Assembly (NCBI GenBank): GCA_035526825.1
Contig: DATLBT010000051.1
Coordinates: forward strand, 1-59,400
Source: JACPFV01 sp035526825
GTDB taxonomy: Bacteria > Pseudomonadota > Gammaproteobacteria > Nevskiales > Nevskiaceae
Reading direction: 5' to 3'
DNA length: 59,400 nt
Positions 16,223-23,629 of the stretch are shown here, in pieces. A program made the position numbers and the translations under genes. The notes below the pieces were generated by a model. It did no database searches. It was not told the DNA's origin and saw only the letters and a program-made list of their open reading frames with translations. Each line of letters starts with the position of its first letter. The stretch's first letter is position 1.

Positions 16223-17635
16223 CTAAATCCCCGGCAAGCACTTCCCCGGATTCAGGATTCCCTTCGGGTCGAACACCTTCTTGAGTTCGCGCATCACATC
16301 GAGCGTGTCGGCCGCGATCTCCCAGCCGACGTAGTCCCGCTTCTCGATGCCGACGCCATGCTCGCCGCTGATGGTGCCCTCCAGCGACAGCACCAGGCGG
16401 AATACTTCCTCCAGGCAGCGCTGCATCGCGGCGAATTGCTCCGCATTCTGCGCGTCCCCGAGCAGGTTGACGTGCAGGTTGCCATTGCCGGCGTGCCCGA
16501 AATTGACGATGCGGATGCCGTGTTTGGCCGACAGCGCGCGCAACCCGGCGACGAGTTCCGGCAGCCGTGACACCGGCACCGCGACGTCTTCGTTGATCTT
16601 GTTCGGCGCCAGGGTGCGCAGCGCCGGCGAAAGCGCCTTGCGCTGGATCCACAGCGCGGCCGATTCGGCCTCGCTGCTGGCGGCCTTCAGTTCGACCAGG
16701 CCATCGCCCTGCGCGGCCGCGGACACGGCTTTCACGGCCGCGCTGATGGTCTGCTCGTAGCCGTCGACCTCGATGACGAGCAACGCGCCCGTGCCCGAGG
16801 GCAGGACGCTCTTCAGGTACTCCTGCGCGAGCCGAACCGAGTCGCCATCCATGAACTCCAGCGCGCTCGGCGTCTCCGGCTGCGCCATCAGCCGCGCGAC
16901 CGCTGCCGACGCGGCGGCTTCGTCGCGATAGCACGCGCGCAGCGTGCGCTGCGTCTCCGGCTTGGGCAGGAGCTTGAGCGATGCCTCGGTGATCAGCGCG
17001 AGGGTGCCCTCCGAGCCGACGATCAGGCGTGTGAGGTCGTAGCCGACGACGCCCTTGGTCGTGTAACAGCCGGTCTTCACCGTGCGGCCGGTCGCCGTCA
17101 CCGCGCGCAGGCCCAGCACGTTGTCGCGCGCCGTGCCGTACTTCACCGCGCGCGGGCCACCGGCGCTGCAAGCGAGGTTGCCGCCGATGGTCGAGTAGCC
17201 GAGCGAAGTCGGATCCGGCGCCCAGAACAGGCCGTGCTTGCCCGCGACCGCCTGCACGTCGCTGTTGATGGCGCCGGCCTCGCATTCGAGCAGGCGATCG
17301 CCCGGCGAGATGCGCATGATTTTGGCCATGCGCTCCAACGTGACCACGACGCCGCCCGCGATGGGCACCGTGCCGCCGGTGGTGTTGGTGCCGCGGCCGC
17401 GCGCCACCAGCGGGATGCCATGCTCGTGGCAGGTCACGGCGAGCGCGGCGACCTCATCATGGGTTTGCGCAAAGCACAGCGCCTGCGGCAGCGCGACGCG
17501 CCGGCTGTTGTCGTAGCCGTAGGGCAGGCAGTCGGCGGGATCGGTGCGCAGCCGCTCGCCGAAGATCTCGCGCAGCCGCGTCAGCGCGGCTGGCGCCAGC
17601 GGCGCCCGCTCAGTGGCGGGGGAAGAGGATTTCAT
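16223..17635 (-). CDS. FAD-linked oxidase, GlcD / D-lactate dehydrogenase family
   Basis: A 470-residue flavoprotein of the vanillyl-alcohol-oxidase/GlcD type. It shows the FAD-binding half (VARGRGTNTTGGTVPIAGGV, DPTSLGYSTIGGNLACSAGG) and the substrate half with NFGHAGNGNLHVN and ISGEHGVGIEKR. Such enzymes oxidise glycolate, D-lactate or another 2-hydroxyacid and pass electrons to the chain; the substrate cannot be fixed here. The start MKSSSPATE at 17635 overlaps the diaA stop by 26 bases. In E. coli dolP follows diaA; here this gene occupies that position. Confidence 0.85.
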   Translation of the reverse strand: MKSSSPATERAPLAPAALTRLREIFGERLRTDPADCLPYGYDNSRRVALPQALCFAQTHDEVAALAVTCHEHGIPLVARGRGTNTTGGTVPIAGGVVVTLERMAKIMRISPGDRLLECEAGAINSDVQAVAGKHGLFWAPDPTSLGYSTIGGNLACSAGGPRAVKYGTARDNVLGLRAVTATGRTVKTGCYTTKGVVGYDLTRLIVGSEGTLALITEASLKLLPKPETQRTLRACYRDEAAASAAVARLMAQPETPSALEFMDGDSVRLAQEYLKSVLPSGTGALLVIEVDGYEQTISAAVKAVSAAAQGDGLVELKAASSEAESAALWIQRKALSPALRTLAPNKINEDVAVPVSRLPELVAGLRALSAKHGIRIVNFGHAGNGNLHVNLLGDAQNAEQFAAMQRCLEEVFRLVLSLEGTISGEHGVGIEKRDYVGWEIAADTLDVMRELKKVFDPKGILNPGKCLPGI

Positions 17636-18200
17636 CGATGCCGTCGCACAGGCAGTGCAGGAACACGAGGTGGCATTCCTGCACACGCGCGGTTACCGAG
17701 GCCACCGCGCGCAGCTCGAAGTCGTCCTTGCCGAGTGCCCTGGCGATCTTGCCGCCGTCCTTGCCGGTCAGTGCGATCACGCTCATCTTGCGCTCGTGCG
17801 CGGCCTCGATGGCCTTGAGCACGTTGGCGGAGTTGCCCGACGTGGAGATCGCCAGCAGCACGTCGCCCGGCAGTCCCAGCGCGTGGACTTGCTTGGAGAA
17901 GATCACGTCGTAGCTGTAGTCGTTGCCGATCGCGGTCAGGGCCGAGGTGTCGGTGGTCAGCGCGATGCCGGCGAGGCCGGGCCGTTCGCGCTCGTATCGC
18001 CCGGTCAGCTCGGCCGCGAAGTGCTGCGAATCGGCGGCCGAGCCGCCGTTGCCGCACGCCAGCACCTTGTGGCCATGCTTGAGGGCGTCGGCGAGGTGGC
18101 GGGTCGCGCGCGTGAGCGCCGGCAGCACCACGGCCTGCGTGTCGCGCTTGGCCTGGATGCTCGCTTCGAAATGCTGCTTCAGCCGGTCTTCCAGGTTCAT
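17610..18200 (-). CDS. diaA: SIS-domain protein, DiaA / phosphoheptose isomerase family
   Basis: A 196-residue single-SIS-domain protein with the sugar-phosphate loop CGNGGSAADSQHFAAELTGR and ISTSGNSANVLKAIE. QECHLVFLHCLCDGIDE near the C-terminus resembles both DiaA (a DnaA-binding initiation factor) and GmhA (heptose pathway isomerase). The neighbourhood lpoA-yraN-diaA divergent from rsmI is the E. coli diaA arrangement, which favours DiaA, but many betaproteobacterial members are annotated gmhA and the two cannot be separated by sequence alone. The start at 18200 is five bases after the yraN stop. Confidence 0.82.
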   Translation of the reverse strand: MNLEDRLKQHFEASIQAKRDTQAVVLPALTRATRHLADALKHGHKVLACGNGGSAADSQHFAAELTGRYERERPGLAGIALTTDTSALTAIGNDYSYDVIFSKQVHALGLPGDVLLAISTSGNSANVLKAIEAAHERKMSVIALTGKDGGKIARALGKDDFELRAVASVTARVQECHLVFLHCLCDGIDEILFPRH

Positions 18201-18204
18201 CTGC

Positions 18205-18552
18205 TCACTCCGATACATCGAAGGCCTCGCGCAGCCACTCGACCGCGCCATCACCGTCCAGCGTCACCAGGTCGAAGCGCAGTGGCCGCTCGGCCAGCTC
18301 CGGCCGCGCGGCCAGCAAAACGCGCGTCGCGCGCACCAGCTTGGCCTGCTTGCGCCAGTCCACTGTCTCGGCCGCGCTGCCGTAATCGGAGCGGCGCCGG
18401 CTGCGCACCTCGGCGATGACGACCGTATCGGCATCGGCCAGGACCAAGTCGAGCTCGCCGAGCTTGCAGCGCCAGTTGCGCGCAATCAGTTTAAGGCCTT
18501 GCGCCTGCAGGAACGAGAGGGCGCGATCCTCGGCGGCGGCGCCGGAACTCAT
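18205..18552 (-). CDS. yraN: YraN family endonuclease-like protein (UPF0102)
   Basis: A 115-residue protein with the PD-(D/E)XK nuclease-like core: AEDRALSFLQAQGL, NWRCKLGELDLV and VVIAEVRSRRR. The acidic residues in GELDLV and AEV are where the active site would be, although the family's activity is not established. It overlaps the lpoA stop by four bases and precedes diaA, the usual order. Confidence 0.88.
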   Translation of the reverse strand: MSSGAAAEDRALSFLQAQGLKLIARNWRCKLGELDLVLADADTVVIAEVRSRRRSDYGSAAETVDWRKQAKLVRATRVLLAARPELAERPLRFDLVTLDGDGAVEWLREAFDVSE

Positions 18553-20321
18553 CGCGGCGGCAGGTTTACGTCGAGCGGCTTGAGCGTGCCGTTGCGCACT
18601 TCGGCGCAGGTCAGGCCGCGCGAGATGACGCGGTCTTCGCGCAGCGACAGCGTGCCGGTCGCGGCAGGGAAGAACGAGCCCGGCGCAAGCTGGCCGCTCT
18701 CGATCAGTCGCACGAGCGTGTAGGCGTCATGGCCGAGCGCGAGCAGGCGCGCGTGTTCCTTCGGCCGGGTCGGGAACAGCGCCTGCAGTTGCGCGCGCGT
18801 GGCGGCGTGGGGCCCATCCGTGCTGAGCATCCAGGACATGTCGCAGAAACGCAGGCCTTGCAAGTCGGCGGCCGGCGCATCGCCCTCGTAGACCAGCGAA
18901 GTCGCATAGATCGGCAGGTCGCCCGTGCGGTGGAAGCGCAATTGCGGGCCAATCAGGCGCGCCGCTTCCGGGCGCGCGGCGATGAACACGAGGTCGACGT
19001 CCTCGCGCCGGCGCGGCTGGAACTCGGTCTTCTTGCCGAGCACGTTGGTCAGCGCATGGTGGCGGCTTTCGCTCGCGTCGAGCGAAAGCAGGTTGCGGAT
19101 CGCGTCTGAATGGTCGCGCTCGGTCGCCACATAGGTGCGCTCGCCCACCAGCGCACCGCCGAGCCCATTGAGCCGCTCGCGGAAAGCCGCGAGGACGCGC
19201 GCACCCCAGTCGCCCTCGGGCACCAGCGCGACCGCGCGGTACTGCCGATCCATGATGGCGCGCTCGGCGGCCTGGCGCGCCTCGTCCTCGGGCGCCAGGC
19301 CCCATTGGAAGAAGTTGAAGGGCGCGGTCGTGCCGGGGTCGAGGTAATTCAGCGCCAGCACCGGCACCGCGGGTTGGCCCTGGCTGGCGAGCACCGCGAC
19401 GTCTTCGCGGCGCAGCGGGCCGACGATGAACTCCGCGCCGTCGTCGAGCGCCTTGCGGTAGGCCGCCAGCAGCGTGTCCGGCGTCGTGCCGGTGTCATAG
19501 ACGCGTGCTGCCGGCCGCGCACCGGCGTCGTCGCGCGCGGCGTAGAAGGACGCGAAGAAGCCGTCGCGGACGGCCTCGGCACTTGCGGTCAGCGAACTGC
19601 CCAGCGGCAGCAGCAGGGCGATCGCTCCGGCATTGCGCCCGGGAACCACGCTCGCGGCGGCCGCGGTGAGGGTGCCGAGGCGATCCTCGCCGGGATGACC
19701 CTTGAAGTTGGCGCGCCATTCCTCCCGGCGCGCCTCGAGGTCGCGCCGATCGAGCCATACCGAGCGGCTGATCACCGCGAGCTCGACCCACCCGCGCGTG
19801 ACCGGGTCGGCCTGCTGCAGGCGCAGGCCCGAGGCGCTGTCGAGCTCGGTCATGCGCAGCGAGTTCCACAGCTGTTCGCGATTCACCGCGCGCTGGGCCG
19901 GGTCCGTCAGTAATTTTTCGCGCTGGACCATCGTGCGCGTGGCGCCGATCGCGTCGCCCATCTGGAACAGCGCACCGGCGCGATCGCCCTCGGCGCGAAT
20001 CGCTAGGTCGGGGTCGCGCAGCGTGCCGGCGGTGGGCAGCGCCTGCAGCGCGTCGAGCGGCTTGTTTTCGGCGAGGAAAATCTCGGCCTGCACCAGCTGC
20101 AAGCGCACGCGCTGGCGCGCATCGAGCAGGTTTGCCGCAATGCCGGACAGCGCCTCGCGCGCGTCACCGGCGTCGCCGCGCGCGAGCTGGGCTTCTGCCG
20201 CCGCGAGCACCGCCTCGTTGTCGCCCGCGCTGGCCGCGAGGGCCGGCGTGCCGCCGCGCGGCGCCGCACAGGCGGCGACCGCGAACACCAGCGCGGCCAG
20301 CGAAATTCGGGAGAGCGGCAT
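18549..20321 (-). CDS. lpoA: Penicillin-binding protein activator lipoprotein (LpoA/LppC)
   Basis: An outer-membrane lipoprotein that reaches through the periplasm to stimulate PBP1A. The 590-residue product starts MPLSRISLAALVFAVAAC, with the lipobox cysteine at residue 18. It has an N-terminal TPR-like helical half (about 40-200) and a C-terminal periplasmic-binding-protein-like half (IALLLPLGSS, FIVGPLRREDVAVL). The longer frame to 20345 is rejected because the signal peptide begins at 20321. It is divergent from rsmI across 38 bases that carry a REP palindrome. Betaproteobacterial members are diverged, so activity on a PBP is inferred from family. Confidence 0.85.
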   Translation of the reverse strand: MPLSRISLAALVFAVAACAAPRGGTPALAASAGDNEAVLAAAEAQLARGDAGDAREALSGIAANLLDARQRVRLQLVQAEIFLAENKPLDALQALPTAGTLRDPDLAIRAEGDRAGALFQMGDAIGATRTMVQREKLLTDPAQRAVNREQLWNSLRMTELDSASGLRLQQADPVTRGWVELAVISRSVWLDRRDLEARREEWRANFKGHPGEDRLGTLTAAAASVVPGRNAGAIALLLPLGSSLTASAEAVRDGFFASFYAARDDAGARPAARVYDTGTTPDTLLAAYRKALDDGAEFIVGPLRREDVAVLASQGQPAVPVLALNYLDPGTTAPFNFFQWGLAPEDEARQAAERAIMDRQYRAVALVPEGDWGARVLAAFRERLNGLGGALVGERTYVATERDHSDAIRNLLSLDASESRHHALTNVLGKKTEFQPRRREDVDLVFIAARPEAARLIGPQLRFHRTGDLPIYATSLVYEGDAPAADLQGLRFCDMSWMLSTDGPHAATRAQLQALFPTRPKEHARLLALGHDAYTLVRLIESGQLAPGSFFPAATGTLSLREDRVISRGLTCAEVRNGTLKPLDVNLPPR

Positions 20322-20328
20322 GCGGCCA

Positions 20329-20353
20329 TTGTAGGAGCGGCCCACGGCCGCGA
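20329..20353 (+). repeat. REP element (GTAGGAGCGGC type) between lpoA and rsmI
   Basis: TTGTAGGAGCGGCCCACGGC followed by CGCGA contains the hairpin GCGGCC-CAC-GGCCGC (20337-20351) after a GTAGGA head. This is the pattern of REP elements described in Pseudomonas and Xanthomonadaceae. It takes up most of the 38-base gap between the divergent start codons at 20321 and 20360, so promoters for both genes must overlap it or lie inside the opposite coding region. Confidence 0.75.
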
Positions 20354-20359
20354 TAAAGT

Positions 20360-21262
20360 ATGCGCTTCTCCGTGAGCCAGCCCATGACCGAGTCCGTGGT
20401 GAAGCCCGGCCACCTCTACGTGGTGGCGACGCCGATCGGCAACCTCGGCGACCTGTCGCCGCGCGCGCTGAAGGTGCTCGATGCTGTCGACCTGATCGCG
20501 GCCGAGGACACCCGCGTGACCGGCGCGCTGCTGGCGCACTTCGGCGTGCGCAAGAAGCTCGTTGCGCTGCATGACCACAACGAGGCGGAAGCCACGGATG
20601 AAGTGCTCGCGCAGCTAAAGAAAGAGCGCAGCGTCGCGCTGGTATCCGATGCCGGCACGCCGCTGCTCAGCGACCCCGGCTTCGGGCTCGTGCGCGAGGC
20701 GCGTGGGGCGGGCATCCCGGTGGTCGCGGTGCCCGGGCCGTGCGCGGCGATCGCCGCGTTGTCCATCGCGGGCCTGCCGAGCGACAGCTTCGTGTTCGCA
20801 GGATTCCTGCCGGCGAAGGAGGAAGGCCGCAAGCAGCGACTGCTCGAGCTTGCCGCCGAGACGCGCACCGTGATCCTGTACGAATCGACGCACCGCATCG
20901 TCGACAGCGCGCAGGCGCTGGCCGATGCGCTCGGCGATCGTCGCGTCTGCCTGGCGCGCGAGATCACCAAGCTATTCGAGGAAAGCGTCTCGTTGCTGGC
21001 CCGCGAGTTGCCGCGCTGGCTGAAAGGCGACGAAAACCGCGAGCGCGGCGAATTCGTGCTGCTGATCGAGGGTGCGGAAGGCCACGACGTCGCGCCGCGC
21101 GAGGCCGAGCGCACGCTGAAGGTGCTGCTAACGGAACTCGGCGCGTCGAAGGCCGCGAAGCTCGCCGCCGAACTCACCGGCCTGCCGCGCAAAGAGCTCT
21201 ACGCGATCGCCGTGCGCCTGGGCGGGCACGAAGGCCAAAAGCACGAGGACGAGGCTAATTAG
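20360..21262 (+). CDS. rsmI: 16S rRNA (cytidine(1402)-2'-O)-methyltransferase
   Basis: A 300-residue SAM-dependent tetrapyrrole-methylase-fold enzyme that 2'-O-methylates C1402 of 16S rRNA. Motifs are LYVVATPIGNLGDLSPRA, LIAAEDTRVTGALL, VALVSDAGTPLLSDPG and AVPGPCAAIAAL. An internal ATG at 20384 would give a slightly shorter N-terminus. It is divergent from lpoA, as in E. coli. Its TAG stop is formed by the first bases of a perfect palindrome (21261-21299), and rnpB follows. RsmH, which methylates the same nucleotide on N4, is encoded 1.2 kb downstream. Confidence 0.95.
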   Translation: MRFSVSQPMTESVVKPGHLYVVATPIGNLGDLSPRALKVLDAVDLIAAEDTRVTGALLAHFGVRKKLVALHDHNEAEATDEVLAQLKKERSVALVSDAGTPLLSDPGFGLVREARGAGIPVVAVPGPCAAIAALSIAGLPSDSFVFAGFLPAKEEGRKQRLLELAAETRTVILYESTHRIVDSAQALADALGDRRVCLAREITKLFEESVSLLARELPRWLKGDENRERGEFVLLIEGAEGHDVAPREAERTLKVLLTELGASKAAKLAAELTGLPRKELYAIAVRLGGHEGQKHEDEAN

Positions 21263-21299
21263 GGACGCGCCCCTTTACCAAGTAAAGGGGCGCGTCCCT
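21261..21299 (+). terminator. Perfect 18-bp palindrome after rsmI (GGGACG family)
   Basis: Arms AGGGACGCGCCCCTTTAC (21261-21278) and GTAAAGGGGCGCGTCCCT (21282-21299) are fully complementary around a CAA loop. No T-run follows (GATTAAACGG), so it is a strong stem rather than a classical intrinsic terminator. It overlaps the last two bases of the rsmI stop codon. Its AGGGACGC/GCGTCCCT ends match the desC-desB hairpin at 5446-5488. Confidence 0.8.
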
Positions 21300-21327
21300 G
21301 ATTAAACGGGCGCGGTAGAATGGAATT

Positions 21328-21699
21328 GGAGTTGGCCGAGCAACCGCTGGCGCGCAAGCGCTGGAGGAAAGTCCGGGCTCCATCGGACAGGACGCCAGAT
21401 AACGTCTGGGCGGCGCGAGCCGACGGAAAGTGCCACAGAAAATCAGACCGCCGATGTTCCGCAAGGAGCAGGCAAGGGTGAAAAGGTGCGGCAAGAGCGC
21501 ACCGCGCGACGGGCAACCGTTCGCGGCACGGTAAACCCCGTCCGGAGCAAGGCCAAATAGGGAAGGGCGAGCGCGCAAGCGCTCAACGCGTGGTCCACGC
21601 GCCTTCCGGGTAGGCTGCTCGAGGACTGCGGTGACGCAGGCCCCAGAGGAATGGTTGCTGCGGAGCAATCCGACAGAACCCGGCTTACAGGCTGACTCC
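21328..21699 (+). ncRNA. rnpB: RNase P RNA (M1 RNA), type A
   Basis: The catalytic RNA of RNase P, which removes tRNA 5' leaders. Conserved blocks are the GAGGAAAGTCCGGGCTCC segment near the 5' end and its partner ACAGAACCCGGCTTAC near the 3' end, which form helix P4. GGGTGAAAAGGTGCGG and GGTAAACCCCGTCCGGAGC lie between them. The ends were set by helix P1: GGAGTTGGCC at 21328-21337 pairs with GGCTGACTCC at 21690-21699, including G-U pairs. At about 372 nt it is the normal length. The rsmI-rnpB-mraZ order is typical of betaproteobacteria. Confidence 0.97.
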
Positions 21700-21705
21700 T
21701 TCGAT

Positions 21706-21737
21706 GGCCCCGCTGCGGTAAGACCCGCGGCGGGGCC
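21706..21737 (+). terminator. GC-rich hairpin after rnpB
   Basis: GGCCCCGCTGCGG pairs with CCGCGGCGGGGCC around a short GTAAGACC-type loop, six bases past the end of the RNA. No T-run follows, so it may protect or end the RNA only in part. Confidence 0.6.
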
Positions 21738-21766
21738 CTCCCATCTAGTAATCCACATTAATATCC

Positions 21767-21788
21767 ACAGGTAACTGCCTGTTTTATT
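21767..21788 (+). terminator. Short hairpin plus T-run downstream of rnpB
   Basis: ACAGG-TAACTG-CCTGT followed by TTTATT. The five-pair stem is short but the T-rich tail fits a secondary terminator between rnpB and the dcw operon. Confidence 0.4.
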
Positions 21789-21865
21789 GGGCATTAATCC
21801 GTCTGAATTGGGTCGATCGCTCCCCCACATAAGTCCTTGTTCCCCTTGAAGATTTCGGTTGCAAA

Positions 21866-21899
21866 GTGGTGATTAGTGGATTAAAGTGGATTCTGGTGG
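21866..21899 (+). promoter_or_regulatory. MraZ operator: four GTGG boxes at 10-bp spacing
   Basis: GTGG occurs at 21866, 21876, 21886 and 21896, exactly one helical turn apart, with AT-rich spacers (TGATTA, ATTAAA, ATTCTG). MraZ, encoded 60 bases downstream, is known to bind direct TGG-core repeats with 10-bp periodicity in its own promoter and to repress the dcw operon. The boxes on one helix face fit this autoregulatory site. Confidence 0.85.
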
Positions 21900-21959
21900 A
21901 GGAATCCGGGGCTCCGTGGGTTGTTAACACGCGGAAATTCCGGGAAAGGGGAAGGGAGC

Positions 21960-22397
21960 ATGTTTTCCGGGTCGCACCCGCTGACGGTGGACGACAAGGG
22001 TCGCCTCGCGATCCCCGCCCGCGTGCGCCAGCAGCTTGCCGACGAGCACGGCCTCCAGGTCTTCATCACCCGCGGCCCGCAGACCTCGATCGAGATTTAT
22101 CCGCCCGCGGTGTTCCGGGCGATCGCCGAGCAGATCCAGAACCTCGAGGATCGCCGCGCCGCCGACATGCTGAAGGAAGTGTTCGTCGGCCATGCCGTCG
22201 ACACGGAGATCGACAAGCAGGGCCGCGTGCTGCTGCCCCAGGTCCTGCGCAAGCACGCTCGCATCGAGCACAACGTGCGCCTGGTCGGGCAATTCAACCG
22301 TTTCGACCTGTGGGCCGAGGACATCTGGGCCGAGCGCCACGGCGAAAGCAAGGCCGCGACGATGATCGACGCATTCGCGCAGCTCAAGCTGCGGTGA
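21960..22397 (+). CDS. mraZ: Transcriptional regulator / division protein MraZ
   Basis: First gene of the dcw cluster; a ring-forming AbrB-fold DNA-binding protein that represses its own operon. The product is 145 residues, starting MFSGSHPLTVDDKGRLAIPA, with two SpoVT-AbrB-like repeats (VDDKGRLAIPARVRQQL and IDKQGRVLLPQVLRKHA), each with the conserved DxxGR. The ATG at 21960 follows GGGAAGGGAGC. An in-frame TTG at 21921 is rejected. Four GTGG operator boxes lie upstream. Confidence 0.95.
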   Translation: MFSGSHPLTVDDKGRLAIPARVRQQLADEHGLQVFITRGPQTSIEIYPPAVFRAIAEQIQNLEDRRAADMLKEVFVGHAVDTEIDKQGRVLLPQVLRKHARIEHNVRLVGQFNRFDLWAEDIWAERHGESKAATMIDAFAQLKLR

Positions 22398-22454
22398 GCG
22401 CGGATGCCGATCGCATGCGCCATCGCCCACCACCGCCGAGGGCCTAGCCCCCGC

Positions 22455-23363
22455 ATGCAAGCCCACCTTCCGGTGATGCTCGACGAGTCGCTCACCGGAC
22501 TGTCGCTTCGCGCGGGCGGCACCTACGTCGACCTCACCTTCGGGCGCGGGGGCCACAGCGGCGCCATCCTGCAAAGGCTCGGTGGACAAGGCGCGCTGCA
22601 CGCGTTCGACCGCGATCCTGCCGCCGCCGGCGCGGCGTCCGACCTTGCACGCCAGCACGCCAACTTCCATTTTCACTCCACCGCCTTCGCCGGACTCGCG
22701 GACGTCGCCGCTGCGCACGGGATTGCCGGCCGCATCGACGGCATCCTGCTGGACCTCGGCGTGTCGTCGCCGCAATTCGACGACGCGGCCCGAGGCTTTT
22801 CGTTCGGCAAGGACGGCCCGCTCGACATGCGCATGGATCCGCGCCACGGCGAGTCCGCCGCCGAGTGGCTCGCGCGCGCCGCCGAGCGTGACATCGCGGA
22901 CGTGCTGTGGACGCTCGGCGAGGAGCGCGGCAGCCGCCACATCGCGCGCGCCATCGTGCAGGCGCGCACGAAGGCGCCACTGATTTCCACCGCGCAGCTC
23001 GCCGAGTTGATCCTGTCGGTGCACCGCGGTCCGCGCCAGAAGATCCACCCTGCCACGCGCAGCTTCCAGGCCATCCGCATCCACGTGAACCAGGAACTCG
23101 AGCAGCTGCGCGCGGTGCTCGAGCAGTCAATTACTGCGCTTGCCCCGGGCGGCAGGCTGGTCGCGATCAGCTTCCATTCGCTCGAGGACCGCATCGTCAA
23201 ACGCTTCATGCGCGACCAGTCGCGTCCCTCGTCCGGTCCTGGGGCAGGCGGGGCGCCGCGCCTGAAGCGCGTCGGCAAGGCGCAGTTTCCCGGCGACGCC
23301 GAGGCCGCAGCCAATCCGCGTGCGCGCAGCGCCGTGTTGCGCGTTGCCGAGAAGCTGGCATGA
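22455..23363 (+). CDS. rsmH: 16S rRNA (cytosine(1402)-N(4))-methyltransferase
   Basis: A 302-residue SAM-dependent methyltransferase (MraW) acting on N4 of C1402. Motifs: HLPVMLDESL, GGTYVDLTFGRGGHSGAIL, IDGILLDLGVSSPQFDDAARGFSF, PLDMRMDP and ISFHSLEDRIVKRFM. The ATG at 22455 (MQAHLPVMLDESL) fits the family N-terminus. An ATG at 22404, seven bases after mraZ and with GGTGAG upstream, would add 17 residues and is the alternative. Its end overlaps ftsL by four bases (ATGA). Confidence 0.94.
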   Translation: MQAHLPVMLDESLTGLSLRAGGTYVDLTFGRGGHSGAILQRLGGQGALHAFDRDPAAAGAASDLARQHANFHFHSTAFAGLADVAAAHGIAGRIDGILLDLGVSSPQFDDAARGFSFGKDGPLDMRMDPRHGESAAEWLARAAERDIADVLWTLGEERGSRHIARAIVQARTKAPLISTAQLAELILSVHRGPRQKIHPATRSFQAIRIHVNQELEQLRAVLEQSITALAPGGRLVAISFHSLEDRIVKRFMRDQSRPSSGPGAGGAPRLKRVGKAQFPGDAEAAANPRARSAVLRVAEKLA

Positions 23364-23629
23364 ACCGCCGCGACATCGTTTTCACGCTTGCGCTCGCGGG
23401 CGTCGTGCTCGGTTCGGCGCTGATCGTGGTCAAGACCAAGCATGAGAACCGCACGCTGGTGCACCAGCTCGAGCAGCTGCGCCTCGAAAAAGCGCGTCTC
23501 GAGACCGAGTGGGCACAACTGCAACTCGAGGAAGCCACGCTGGCGCACCATGGCCGCGTCGAGCAGATCGCGCGCGACAAGCTGGGCATGACCGAGCCGG
23601 CCGAGACCCGCATCGTGAGGGCGCCGTGA
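23360..23629 (+). CDS. ftsL: Cell division protein FtsL
   Basis: An 89-residue bitopic protein: short cytoplasmic MNRRD, one transmembrane helix (about 6-24) and a periplasmic leucine-zipper-like coiled coil (LVHQLEQLRLEKARLETEWAQLQLEE). FtsL forms a complex with FtsB and FtsQ that activates FtsWI. FtsL is weakly conserved and is identified mainly by size, topology and position between rsmH and ftsI. It overlaps both by four bases. Confidence 0.92.
   Translation: MNRRDIVFTLALAGVVLGSALIVVKTKHENRTLVHQLEQLRLEKARLETEWAQLQLEEATLAHHGRVEQIARDKLGMTEPAETRIVRAP

Noticed and set aside
21255..21830. A 191-codon frame antisense to rnpB
   Set aside because: The region folds as RNase P RNA with conserved helices P1 and P4. 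The frame is a by-product, as often mis-annotated over rnpB.
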